From an uncultured Myxococcales bacterium (GTDB lineage Bacteria; Myxococcota_A; Polyangia; Polyangiales; Polyangiaceae): DNA of 64,000 bases. Position 1 is the stretch's first letter. Each line of letters begins with the position of its first letter. The translations under genes and the position numbers were made by a program. The notes beneath the pieces are model-generated. The model ran no database searches, was not told the DNA's origin, and saw nothing but the letters and a program-made list of their open reading frames with translations. Shown here one piece after another: positions 28,075 through 37,195 of this stretch. The DNA lies in contig CALFEQ010000030.1 in assembly GCA_937949945.1 (NCBI GenBank), forward strand, positions 70,006 to 134,005. The letters are read 5' to 3'.

Positions 28075-29649
28075 TCAGAACTCGAGCAGGTCCTTCGCGA
28101 CGCCGTCGGAGGATGCCGCGAGCGTCTTGATCTGCCCCGTCGCGGCATCGGTCGCCTTCGCCTCCGGGACGCCTCGCCCAGCCCTGCCGATCTTCAACGT
28201 CGAGCCGTTCACGAGCGAAGGGGCTCCGCCATGGTGAGCGATCGCGACGCTCGATCCTCCGGCGCCGCTTCCGCTCACACCCGCGCGGCCGCCCGGCTGC
28301 CCTGCCTCTCCTTCCTTGGCGCCAGGATGCGGCGTCGCGGGAGGCCCGCCCCATGTGGCGTTCGAGCCGAACGTCCCGCGACCGCCGTCGCCGCCGTCGT
28401 TGGCGACGATCTGCACCGCGTCGAACGTGATGCCGGGGCTGTCGTAGAGGAGCGCGCCGACCGATGCGCCGCCGCCCTTGCCCGCAGTCCCCGCGAGACC
28501 TGGACAGCCACCAGCACCTCCGCCGGGACCAGTCGCTGCCTGCGCTTCGAGATACTTCTCGTTCGGGACGGTCGTCGGCCAGTCCGCAGCTCCACCGGCG
28601 CCGCCCTTGCCCGGAGTGCCGTTCGTTCCATTCACCCCATCCGCGGGGATGAATCCATCCGCCGAGAACGTGCCCGGGTTGGCTGCGCTCGGCCCGTCCG
28701 CCCCCGCCGCGGCGGGGTTCCCCGCACCAGGCTCTCCGGGGGTGCTAGGCGACCCGGCTAGGATGATCGGATGGTTCTCGACCCAGCCGCCGATCTTCTC
28801 TGGATACCACCAGTAGAAACTTATCGCGCATACGACGGCGATCCGGCAACGGTCGGAGAGGAAGTCACCACTCGTGCCTCCCCTGCCACCCGTTCCACCT
28901 GCGAAGCCGGGTGCACCCGCGCACGATCCCACCGCACCCGCACCGCCTTCGTTCGGAGGCCGAACGAAGAGATCTCTACTCGTCCACTCGGGCGACCCTC
29001 GCCCCGGCTCCGTCTGCGAGAACGTCAGCTGAACCCCCTCGGTGCCGGATTCCCCATCGAACCCGCGCCCCGCGGTGATGCTGCTCGAGACGAACACGAG
29101 CCCACCCGATCCCTTCGCGCGGAGCCCGATCGACGTGCGCGACGAGGCCGTCCCGTCGGGCGCGACGACGTCGAAGCCCTCGATGCGCGTCGGAACGTCG
29201 ATCCCGTTCGCATCGAGCGCAGGAGATGAAGGTGCTTCGATGCGCGTCCGCGTGTTCCCCTTCTTCCAGACGAACGTCGAGCAATCCAAGCCCCCGATGA
29301 GCGGAACGCCTCGCGCGAGCGTCAACGCCTCCTTGAAGGTCTCGCCACAGACGTAGACGCGCTTGCCCTGCTCCTTCGCACGCTCGATGCCGGCCTGGAT
29401 GCTCGCGAGGGGGCTCGTGCGCGTCCCCTCGCCGTCGGCCGTACCCGCCGTCGTGACGAACACGCCGAACTCCTCCGTGAGCTCGTTCTCGGTCGGCGTC
29501 CCGGTCACCGGCGGCGGCAGATCGGGCTCCGAGCGGCGCGGCGGTTCCGACGGCGCCTCGGGGGGCGGCGGAGGAGCGTCGCTGCCGTCGAAGACACCGC
29601 AGCCGAAGACGGACAAGAGAGATGCGAGGACGATGGTTCGAGTTCGCAT
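28075..29649 (-). CDS. Glycine-rich beta-helix-like surface lipoprotein
   Basis: 524 residues from ATG 29649, lipobox VFGC (Cys17). After a Pro-rich linker, an N-terminal DUF1565-like half (GTRTSPLASIQAGIERAKEQ, then an IEGFDVVAPDGT region) suggests a right-handed beta-helix start. From about residue 215 the protein turns very Gly/Ala/Pro-rich with collagen-like pieces (AGAPGFAGGTGGRGGTSG, PGEPGAGNPAAAGADGPS, GTNGTPGKGGAGGA). The longer frame to 29814 was rejected for lack of a signal. It is probably a fibrous surface protein; myxobacteria carry families of these. Function unknown. Confidence 0.75.
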   Translation of the reverse strand: MRTRTIVLASLLSVFGCGVFDGSDAPPPPPEAPSEPPRRSEPDLPPPVTGTPTENELTEEFGVFVTTAGTADGEGTRTSPLASIQAGIERAKEQGKRVYVCGETFKEALTLARGVPLIGGLDCSTFVWKKGNTRTRIEAPSSPALDANGIDVPTRIEGFDVVAPDGTASSRTSIGLRAKGSGGLVFVSSSITAGRGFDGESGTEGVQLTFSQTEPGRGSPEWTSRDLFVRPPNEGGAGAVGSCAGAPGFAGGTGGRGGTSGDFLSDRCRIAVVCAISFYWWYPEKIGGWVENHPIILAGSPSTPGEPGAGNPAAAGADGPSAANPGTFSADGFIPADGVNGTNGTPGKGGAGGAADWPTTVPNEKYLEAQAATGPGGGAGGCPGLAGTAGKGGGASVGALLYDSPGITFDAVQIVANDGGDGGRGTFGSNATWGGPPATPHPGAKEGEAGQPGGRAGVSGSGAGGSSVAIAHHGGAPSLVNGSTLKIGRAGRGVPEAKATDAATGQIKTLAASSDGVAKDLLEF

Positions 29650-29875
29650 GCGCGGAGGTCGGCCGGATCGCAGCGCCGGTTGCGTGGAAAAACCGAGGAT
29701 GGCGTCTGCTCCAGCCGATCGCAGTCCGGAATGTGCGCGACGGCGGTCGGTCATGGTCGTGTCCCCCCTGTGTGGCTGAGCTCTTTCGTATTCCACGTTC
29801 TCGTCGTTGTCCACGGTCGGGATAGTCGGCGCCGGACCTGGCGCTCGGCAGCGACGAACGCGCTATCCTCGTTGG

Positions 29876-31600
29876 ATGGAGCTCACCGACGTCATCCGCC
29901 GGCGCCTTCGCGCCGCCCAGGGGCAGGAGCCTTGTGATCTCGTCCTGCGGGACGTCCGCTGGCTCGACGTGTTCGGCTGCGAGTTCCTCCATGGTGACAT
30001 CGCCATCGAGGACGGCGTCGTCGTGGGGGTCGAGCCGGGCCTCCGAGGCCGACGCGAGATCGACTGTCGAGGCGCGCACGTGGTGCCGGGCTTCATCGAC
30101 GCGCACGTCCACCTCGAGAGCTCCCTCCTCGTGCCGGAGAGCTTCCAGCGGACGGTGCTGCCGCGCGGGACGACGGCGGCCATATGCGATCCGCACGAGC
30201 TCGCGAACGTCCTCGGCGTACGCGGCATCCGCTTCTTCCTCGACGCCGCCGAGCGCATGGCGCGCACGGCCGACGGCGCGCACGCGGGGCTCGACCTCCG
30301 CGTCATGGTGAGCTCGTGCGTGCCGGCGACCGAGTTCGAGACGAACGGCGCCGGCGTGCTCGACGCGAACGCGCTCGCGCCGCTCCTCTCCCATCCGAAG
30401 ACGCTCGGCCTCGCCGAGGTCATGAACGTGCCCGGTGTGCTGTCGGGCGATCCGCTCGTCCTCGACAAGCTCGCGCTGTTCGACGGCCGCCCTCTCGACG
30501 GCCATGCCCCGCTCGTCCGAGGGCGCGCGCTCTCCGCCTACGCATGCGCGGGCATCACGTCGTGCCACGAGAGCTCGGAGCTCGAAGAGGCGCGCGAGAA
30601 GCTACGCAAGGGCATCGCGGTGTGGATCCGCGAAGGCAGCGTGGCGAAGGACCTCGACGCGCTCGCGCCGCTCCTCACGCTCGCGACCTCGACCAGCATC
30701 GGGTTCTGCACCGACGATCGCAACCCGCTCGACATCGCGGAGCAGGGCCACCTCGACTGGCTCGTGCGCTCCGCGATCGCGAAAGGCGTCCCCGCCGAGG
30801 TCGTCTATCGCGCGGCGTCGTGGAGCGTCGCGCGGCATTACGGGCTGGCGGGGCCCGCGCGATCGGGTGAGCGCATCGGCGCGATCGCGCCCGGGTTCCG
30901 CGCCGACCTCGTCGTGCTCGACGACCTCGAGACGTGCGCGATCCGCGACGTCGTGACCGGCGGCCGGCTCGTGCGCGAGCTCGACCTGCCGCGGCCCGCG
31001 TACGGTCGACCGGAGAACACGGTCCGGGCGTCGCTTCCGGAGGTGTCCGACCTCACCGGCCCCTCCGGCATGGTGCACGTCATCGGCGTACGGCCGGGCC
31101 GCATCCTCACGGATCGCGCCGTGCTTGCACACGACGCGCCGGGCGTCCGGCGACTGAGCGTGCTCGAGCGCCACGGCAAGGGCAGCAAGCCCGCGAACGG
31201 GTACGTCATCGGGTTCGGCGAGATCGACGGCGCCATCGCGTCGAGCGTGGGCCACGACAGCCACAACCTGATCGTCGTCGGCAAGGATCCGGCCGACATG
31301 CGCGTCGCGCTGGCCGCGCTGGCCGAGGTGGGCGGCGGCTTCACGGTCGTCGCGAGAGGCCAGGTCCTCGCCCGCCTGCCCCTCCCGCTCGGAGGGCTCA
31401 TGTCGCTCGACGAGCCGGAGTCGATCGCGCGGTCGCTCGAGGAGCTGCGCGAGGCGAGCCGCGCGATCGGGTGCGTGCTCCCGGAGCCCTTCCTCCAGCT
31501 CGCGTTCTTGAGCCTGCCGGTGATCCCCAGCTTGAAGCTCACCGACCGCGGGCTCATGGATGTCGACGCCTTCCGACTGGTCGACGTGCGCGCCGCCTGA
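29876..31600 (+). CDS. ade: Adenine deaminase
   Basis: 574 residues, the normal length of bacterial adenine deaminase, which converts adenine to hypoxanthine and ammonia. The start MELTDVIRRR is homologous to the family; an in-frame start 69 bases upstream was rejected. The metal site motif GFIDAHVHLESSLL (His77, His79), DPHELANVLG, CHESSELEEA (His) and FCTDDRNP (catalytic Asp) are all present, as is the C-terminal SVGHDSHNLIVVG. Cytosolic purine salvage enzyme, normally with Fe or Mn. It stands alone, with a divergent 226-base promoter region shared with the Gly-rich protein gene. Confidence 0.95.
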   Translation: MELTDVIRRRLRAAQGQEPCDLVLRDVRWLDVFGCEFLHGDIAIEDGVVVGVEPGLRGRREIDCRGAHVVPGFIDAHVHLESSLLVPESFQRTVLPRGTTAAICDPHELANVLGVRGIRFFLDAAERMARTADGAHAGLDLRVMVSSCVPATEFETNGAGVLDANALAPLLSHPKTLGLAEVMNVPGVLSGDPLVLDKLALFDGRPLDGHAPLVRGRALSAYACAGITSCHESSELEEAREKLRKGIAVWIREGSVAKDLDALAPLLTLATSTSIGFCTDDRNPLDIAEQGHLDWLVRSAIAKGVPAEVVYRAASWSVARHYGLAGPARSGERIGAIAPGFRADLVVLDDLETCAIRDVVTGGRLVRELDLPRPAYGRPENTVRASLPEVSDLTGPSGMVHVIGVRPGRILTDRAVLAHDAPGVRRLSVLERHGKGSKPANGYVIGFGEIDGAIASSVGHDSHNLIVVGKDPADMRVALAALAEVGGGFTVVARGQVLARLPLPLGGLMSLDEPESIARSLEELREASRAIGCVLPEPFLQLAFLSLPVIPSLKLTDRGLMDVDAFRLVDVRAA

Positions 31601-31624
31601 TCCGGTCCCCCGAGCTCGGATACG

Positions 31625-33148
31625 ATGGCGCGCATGCGCCCGCGCATCGTTCCCGTCCTCGTCGCCGCCGCAGCGCTCGCGCCGCGCGCGGCGTTCGCCG
31701 CGAACGTCGTCCAGGTCTCGGACGTGAACGGCCTGCGCACCGCGATCGCCGAAGCGAAGGCCGGCGACGAGATCGTCCTCGCGCCGGGGACCTACGCCAT
31801 CTCCGCGACCATCTCCTGCAACGCGAGCGGTACCGCCGCGTCGCCGATCGTCGTCCGTTCCGCGACGCCGCTCGGCGCGAAGCTCGAGGTCTCCGCGACG
31901 ATCGGGTTCAACGTCACGGGCGCGCACTGGCACTTCGAGGATCTCGAGGTGAAGGGGACGTGCGCCGCGGACGACGACTGCGAGCACGCGTTCCACGTCG
32001 TCGGCGGAGCGTCGGGCTTCGTGCTCCGTAGGAGCCGGCTGGTCGACTTCAACGCCCAGCTCAAGGTGAACGCGTCTGGAGGCGGCGCCGCGATCCCGCA
32101 CCAGGGCCTCGTCGAGGGATGCGAGCTGTTCGACACGCACGCGCGGCAGACCTCCAAGCCCGTCACCAAGCTCAACATCGACACGGGTGACGACTGGATC
32201 GTCCGCGCGAACGTCATTCGCGACTTCCACCGCGCGAGCGGGACGCCGACCTACGGAGCTTTCATGAAGGGCGGCGGCAAGCGCGGTCTGTTCGAGCGAA
32301 ACCTCGTGATCTGCTCGAAAGACCTGACCACGGCGGGCACGCACGTCGGGCTCTCGTTCGGCGGCGGAGGGACCGCGGCGGAGTTCTGCGCTCCCGCGTT
32401 CGACCCGAACGTCGCGTGCGAAGTGGAGCACGAGGACGGCGTGATGCGGAACAACGTGATCGCGCAGTGCAGCGACGTCGGCATCTACGTCAGTCGCGGC
32501 AAGAACACGAAGCTCTTGCACAACACGGTCGTGGCCACGACGGGCATCGACTTCCGCTACGCCACGACGACCGGCGAGGCGCGCGGCAACGTGCTCACGG
32601 GAGCCATCCGCAACCGGGACGGCGCGACGCACGTCGCGGCGAACAACCTGACGGGTATCGCCGTGGACACGTTCGAGGCGATGTACGTCGCGCCGCTCGT
32701 AGGCGACCTCCGGAAGAAGGGCGACCTCTCGCCCCTCGTCGGCAAGGGGCCGATGCTCGCCGCCGTGCCCGACGACTACTGCGCCCGCACCCGCACGGGC
32801 GCATGGGACCTCGGCGCGCTCCAACACTCCCTCGGCGACTGCTCCACCGTCACTCCGCCGCTCGGTACCCCGACGTCGCCGGACGGCGGCGCGTCGTCGA
32901 GCGGCGGCGGCTCCGATCCATCGGACGCGGGAGACGACGCATCCCGCTCGGGCTCGAGCGGGACGAGCGGCGCAGGCTCGAGCGGGACGAGCGGCGGCTC
33001 GAGCGCGCAGCCGCCGTCTGCGACCGCGAGCGACGGCGACGGCGGCTGTGGCTGCCGTGCGGCGGGCGGCCGTGGTCCGCTCGCGGCAGGGCTCTGCCTC
33101 GCGGCCATCGCCGCTGCAGCGGTACGGCGACGCCGCACCGGCCGATGA
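31625..33148 (+). CDS. Secreted right-handed beta-helix protein (polysaccharide-lyase-like) with MYXO-CTERM tail
   Basis: 507 residues. Signal peptide of about 26 residues (cleavage near AFA). The core has repeated parallel beta-helix turns: VSDVNGLRTAIAEAKAGDEI, then FEDLEVKG, GFVLRRSRLVDF and NNVIAQCSDVGIYVSRGKNT. This is the pectate/chondroitinase-B-like (PL6-type) layout. The tail is a Ser/Gly-rich linker, then CGCRAAG, a helix and RRRR (MYXO-CTERM). A carbohydrate-active enzyme or adhesin is likely; catalytic residues cannot be assigned by eye. It begins 24 bases after ade but is functionally unrelated. Confidence 0.8.
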   Translation: MARMRPRIVPVLVAAAALAPRAAFAANVVQVSDVNGLRTAIAEAKAGDEIVLAPGTYAISATISCNASGTAASPIVVRSATPLGAKLEVSATIGFNVTGAHWHFEDLEVKGTCAADDDCEHAFHVVGGASGFVLRRSRLVDFNAQLKVNASGGGAAIPHQGLVEGCELFDTHARQTSKPVTKLNIDTGDDWIVRANVIRDFHRASGTPTYGAFMKGGGKRGLFERNLVICSKDLTTAGTHVGLSFGGGGTAAEFCAPAFDPNVACEVEHEDGVMRNNVIAQCSDVGIYVSRGKNTKLLHNTVVATTGIDFRYATTTGEARGNVLTGAIRNRDGATHVAANNLTGIAVDTFEAMYVAPLVGDLRKKGDLSPLVGKGPMLAAVPDDYCARTRTGAWDLGALQHSLGDCSTVTPPLGTPTSPDGGASSSGGGSDPSDAGDDASRSGSSGTSGAGSSGTSGGSSAQPPSATASDGDGGCGCRAAGGRGPLAAGLCLAAIAAAAVRRRRTGR

Positions 33149-33254
33149 GGCGCGACGGATCCGTACGCGCTCGACGACACCCGAACGCGCGAGATCGCCC
33201 CTTCGAGGTCCGGCGCCGCTTTCCGAAGGGCGTCGAAATCCTTATGTCGCTCGG

Positions 33255-35294
33255 GTGGCAGCCCACGACGGTCTCCTCCAGTCGCTCGCGGTCGTGCTCG
33301 GCGTCTCGGCCGTCACCAGCGCGATCGCTCGCCTGCTCCGTCAGTCCGTGGTGCTGGGCTACATCGTCGCGGGCCTGTTGACGGGTCCGCACGTCGCAGT
33401 CCCGCTCGTCGCGGATCCCGAGGTCGTCCACGCGCTCGCCGAGCTCGGCGTGATGATGCTCATGTTCTCGCTCGGGCTCGAGTTCAGCGTGAAGAAGCTG
33501 CTGCGCGTCGGTGCGGGCGTGGCCTTCACCGCCGTGATGCAGTGCACGCTCCTCTTGTGGCTCGGTTTCGTCGTCGGCCGTCTCTTCGGCTGGACGGGGC
33601 CGGAGGCGATCTTCACCGGCGCGATCATCGCCGTCTCGAGCACGACGATCATCGCGAAGGCCTTCGAGGAGCAGAGCATCGGAGGCAAGCTGCGCGACAT
33701 CGTCGTCGGCATCCTCATCGTCGAGGACGTCGTCGCCGTCCTCCTCCTCGCCGGCTTCACCGCGTTCGCGAGCGGCGTCGGCGTCTCGGTGTTCGCCCTC
33801 TTCAAGACGGCCGGGCGGCTCGCGATCTTCCTCGTCGCCCTCATCGCGGGCGGGATGCTGATCGTGCCGCGCGCCATTCGCTTCGTGTCGCGCTTCCACA
33901 GCGCCGAAGCCACCGTCGTGACGAGCGTGGCGTTCTGCTTCGTCACGTCCGTGCTCGCTCACTGGCTCGGCTACTCCGTGGCGCTCGGGGCCTTCATCGC
34001 CGGCTCGCTGGTCGCGGAGTCCGGCGAGGACAAGCTCGTGGCGACGCTCGTCGAGCCCGTCCGCGACGTCTTCGCGGCCGTCTTCTTCGTGTCCGTCGGC
34101 ATGATGTTCGACCCCGGCCTCGTCGCGCAGCACTGGCCCGCGGTCGTGGCGATCACCGCCGCCGTCGTGCTCGGCAAGCTCACCACGGTCTCGCTCGGCC
34201 TGTTCCTCACCGGCCACGGCACGCGCACGTCCATCCGCGCGGGCATGAGCCTCGCTCAGATTGGCGAGTTCTCCTTCATCATCGCCGGGCTCGGCCTCTC
34301 GCTGAAGATGACGGGCGACTTCCTCTATCCGGTCGCGGTCGCCGTGTCGGTGATCACGACGCTGCTGACGCCCGTGCTCATCCGCGTGTCCGATCCCGCG
34401 GCGACGTGGTTCGATCGCAAGCTGCCGCGACCGCTGCAGACGTTCGCGGCGCTGTACGGGAGCTGGCTCGAGCGGCTCACCGCCGCGCGACCGCGCTCGC
34501 ACGGGGCCGTGCGGAGGCTCGTGCGCCTGCTCGTCATCGACGCCTCGGCGCTCGCGGCGATCATCGTCACGGCCTCGCTCGGGCGCGAGAGCGCCGTCGC
34601 CTTCCTCGTCGCCCAGGGGATCTCTCCTCAGGTCGCCTGGGCGCTCGTCGCCGCGGCCATCGCGCTCGTCGCGTTGCCGTTCGCGGTGGGCATCATCCGC
34701 GTGGGCAGCCGCCTCGGGACGACGCTCGCGGACGCCGCGTTCCCTCACGTGAGCGCGAAGGACGTCGACCTCGCGGCGGCGCCACGCAGAGCGCTCATCG
34801 TCACGCTCCGTCTCGCCCTCCTCATCCTCGTGGGCGTGCCGCTCCTCACGATCACGCAGCCGTTCCTCCGCGGCTTCCAAGGCGCGAAGCTCTTCATCGT
34901 GCTCCTCGTCGTGCTCGGCATCCTCTTCTGGCGGTCGACGACCAACCTGGAGGGACACGTCCGCGCCGGCGCGCAGGTGATCATCGAGGCCCTCGCCGCG
35001 CAGAGCCGTCCCTCGGGCGCCGCGGTGGTCGCGCCGGTGCAGCTCGGCGCGATCCTCGAGGGGCTCGGCGAGCCCGTCGCGATCACGATCCCGCCCGACA
35101 GCCCGGCGATCGGCAAGACGCTCGCCGAGCTCGACCTACGCGGGCTGACCGGCGCGACCGTCCTCGCGGTCACGCGCGGCAGCGAGGCGACGGCGATCCC
35201 TTCGGCGTCCTTCCAGCTCGCCGCGGGAGACGTGCTCGCGATCGCCGGCACGCGCGAGGCCATCGCGTCCGCACGCTCGCTGCTCGGGGCGTGA
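33255..35294 (+). CDS. CPA2-family cation/proton antiporter with TrkA-C (RCK) domain
   Basis: 679 residues from a GTG at 33255, which begins the first helix (HDGLLQSLAVVLGV); the open frame runs on upstream over the end of the beta-helix gene but is not coding there. About 12 helices carry the CPA2/KefB pattern (VLGYIVAGLLTGPHVAVPL, ELGVMMLMFSLGLEFS, IVEDVVAVLLLAG, AHWLGYSVALGAFIAG). A TrkA-C-like domain forms the last 80 residues (DSPAIGKTLAELDLRGLTGA). It exchanges K+ or Na+ for protons. The TrkA-N nucleotide domain usual in KefB/C is missing. Confidence 0.9.
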   Translation: MAAHDGLLQSLAVVLGVSAVTSAIARLLRQSVVLGYIVAGLLTGPHVAVPLVADPEVVHALAELGVMMLMFSLGLEFSVKKLLRVGAGVAFTAVMQCTLLLWLGFVVGRLFGWTGPEAIFTGAIIAVSSTTIIAKAFEEQSIGGKLRDIVVGILIVEDVVAVLLLAGFTAFASGVGVSVFALFKTAGRLAIFLVALIAGGMLIVPRAIRFVSRFHSAEATVVTSVAFCFVTSVLAHWLGYSVALGAFIAGSLVAESGEDKLVATLVEPVRDVFAAVFFVSVGMMFDPGLVAQHWPAVVAITAAVVLGKLTTVSLGLFLTGHGTRTSIRAGMSLAQIGEFSFIIAGLGLSLKMTGDFLYPVAVAVSVITTLLTPVLIRVSDPAATWFDRKLPRPLQTFAALYGSWLERLTAARPRSHGAVRRLVRLLVIDASALAAIIVTASLGRESAVAFLVAQGISPQVAWALVAAAIALVALPFAVGIIRVGSRLGTTLADAAFPHVSAKDVDLAAAPRRALIVTLRLALLILVGVPLLTITQPFLRGFQGAKLFIVLLVVLGILFWRSTTNLEGHVRAGAQVIIEALAAQSRPSGAAVVAPVQLGAILEGLGEPVAITIPPDSPAIGKTLAELDLRGLTGATVLAVTRGSEATAIPSASFQLAAGDVLAIAGTREAIASARSLLGA

Positions 35295-35310
35295 CCCGAC
35301 GGGGCGAGCT

Positions 35311-36810
35311 TCACGCTCGGCCGGGATCGGGATCCGCGTTCGCGGCGGGAAGGATCACGCGGAACACACTCCCCCGCCCCTGGTGGCTCTCGACGGAGAT
35401 TTCTCCTCCCATCGAGGTGGTGATGCTCCGACAGATCGACAGGCCGAGACCCGTGCCCAGGCCGGGAGCCTTCGTCGTGTAGAACGGCTCGAAGATGCGC
35501 GACATCACCGCGGGCGTCATCCCCTCGCCCGTGTCGCGGACCTCGATCACGGCGCGACCCTCCTCGTCCGTCGTGGTGACCAGCCGGATCTCGTTCTCCG
35601 CAGGCGCGCCTTCGGGGATCGCGTGCACGGCATTGACGATCAGGTTCAAGAAGACCTGCGCGAGACGGACCTCGTTCGCCAGGACCAGCGGGGTCTCCCG
35701 GAAGTCGCACACGATGTTCGCGCGACGTCCCGCCTCCGGCCTCGCGATGTCGACCGCGAACTCGAGGGCACGGCGGACGTCGACCGGGACGCGCGGGCTC
35801 TCGTCGTCGCTGCGCGAGAATCGCCGCAGGTCCTGGACGATCGCCTGCACGCGACGGCACCCTTCGAGACACATCTCCACGGCGCCGACGAGCTCGTCGG
35901 CGGTCGTGGAGGCGTCGGGCGCGTCTCCCGTCGACGACCGGCCACGCGCGAGCGCACGCAGGCCCGAGCGGAGGCGCTCGAGGTTGAGCAAGGTGTACGC
36001 GAGCGGGTTGTTGATCTCGTGCGCGACGCCGGCCGCGAGGAAGCCGACGGACGCGAGCTTCTCGGTCTCGAGCAGGCGCGACTGCATGTACGCCTGCTCG
36101 GTCACGTCACGGATCATGACGGTGGCGTGGGGCCGCTCGCCCTCGGCCGTCGTCAGTCGGATCATGCTCGCGACGAAGACGCTCTGTCGTCCGTCGCGCT
36201 CGAGCACGTACTCGTAGGTGTCGGCCTCTCCCGTCGAGAGCACGCGCCGGACGCGCGCGTCGAGCTCCTGTCCGTGCTGCCCTTCGACGACCTCGACGAA
36301 CGTGACGCCTTCGAGCTTCGTGTCCGTCTCCGTGAGGATCGCCGCGTTCGCCCAGAGCCCGACGATGCGCGCGTCCTCGTCCAGCTCGAGGACCACGGCG
36401 TCCGTCAGATGTGCCTCGAGCAGACGCAGCCAGTTGCCCGCGTCGTGCAGTGCGAGCGTGAGCTGCCGCGACGTCGTCACGTCTCGGAAGATCCAGACGC
36501 GCTGGGAAGCGTCCTCGAGATCGACGGCATGCCACGCGAACGCGCGGCCGTCCGTGAGCACGATCTCGCCGCAACCGCCCGCGCGGCCGTGGACGAGGAC
36601 GTCCGCGACCGGCCCTGCACCGGCGTGACGGAGCGACTCGGTCAGAGCTTCGAGCGGAGCATCGGCGACGCCCTCCTCGGAGAGCCCGAAGAGCGCCGCG
36701 AAGCGGTCCTGGAACACGACCACCCCCGCGCTCGCGACGAGCACCGCAGCGCCGACCGTGTCGAGCGACACGCGCAGTGTCTGCGAGAGGATGCGCTGCT
36801 GTCGATCCAT
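35311..36810 (-). CDS. PAS-domain sensor histidine kinase
   Basis: 499 residues, no membrane helices. PAS-like regions occupy about 10-110 and 127-240 (the second ends with ATVMIRDVTEQAY). They are followed by a dimerisation helix with the phospho-acceptor His264 in GVAHEINNPLAY and an HATPase domain (NLIVNAVHAIPEG, DTGEGM, GTGLGL). The inserted segment between the H-box and the ATPase domain is Ala/Ser/Thr-rich. No response regulator lies adjacent. It is convergent with the antiporter gene, 16 bases away, and has the 385-base control region upstream. Confidence 0.92.
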   Translation of the reverse strand: MDRQQRILSQTLRVSLDTVGAAVLVASAGVVVFQDRFAALFGLSEEGVADAPLEALTESLRHAGAGPVADVLVHGRAGGCGEIVLTDGRAFAWHAVDLEDASQRVWIFRDVTTSRQLTLALHDAGNWLRLLEAHLTDAVVLELDEDARIVGLWANAAILTETDTKLEGVTFVEVVEGQHGQELDARVRRVLSTGEADTYEYVLERDGRQSVFVASMIRLTTAEGERPHATVMIRDVTEQAYMQSRLLETEKLASVGFLAAGVAHEINNPLAYTLLNLERLRSGLRALARGRSSTGDAPDASTTADELVGAVEMCLEGCRRVQAIVQDLRRFSRSDDESPRVPVDVRRALEFAVDIARPEAGRRANIVCDFRETPLVLANEVRLAQVFLNLIVNAVHAIPEGAPAENEIRLVTTTDEEGRAVIEVRDTGEGMTPAVMSRIFEPFYTTKAPGLGTGLGLSICRSITTSMGGEISVESHQGRGSVFRVILPAANADPDPGRA

Positions 36811-37195
36811 GGTGCGTAACCGCGAGCTTCCTTGATTCCGTCGGCGCGGCCCGCGCTCGAAGACGGGCCGAACGAAGGAACTGGCAACACGTCGACCGGC
36901 AACACCAGTTACCGGCCTATCGGTGATTACGACGCCTTTCGTCTCGTGATCCCCCCGAGCGTGGCGATCGAGTCGAAATCCGAGCCCCGAGCGCGAGGGC
37001 TCGAATTGCGATTCGCGCGAACCCAGACTGCGAGTCAGAAGGCGAGGCGCTCATACACTCCACCAGCGTAGACGGAATCGCGATTTTCGGTGAACTCGTC
37101 GGTATGGATGCTAACTTGATTCGCTCGCGCCTCGACCCGAACCGTGCCGAGCGGGGGTGGTGTCGAGGGTGGGTTCCGGCGAGAGGAGGTCGGCC
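36811..37195. promoter_or_regulatory. Divergent control region between kinase and secreted hydrolase
   Basis: No gene. It is less GC-rich than its surroundings. Two direct copies of GGCAACAC at 36883-36890 and 36898-36905, flanked by AACTGG (36879) and CCAGTT (36905), form a composite repeat that could bind a regulator. A good ribosome site (GAGAGGAGG) lies just before the hydrolase ATG at 37196. Confidence 0.4.
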
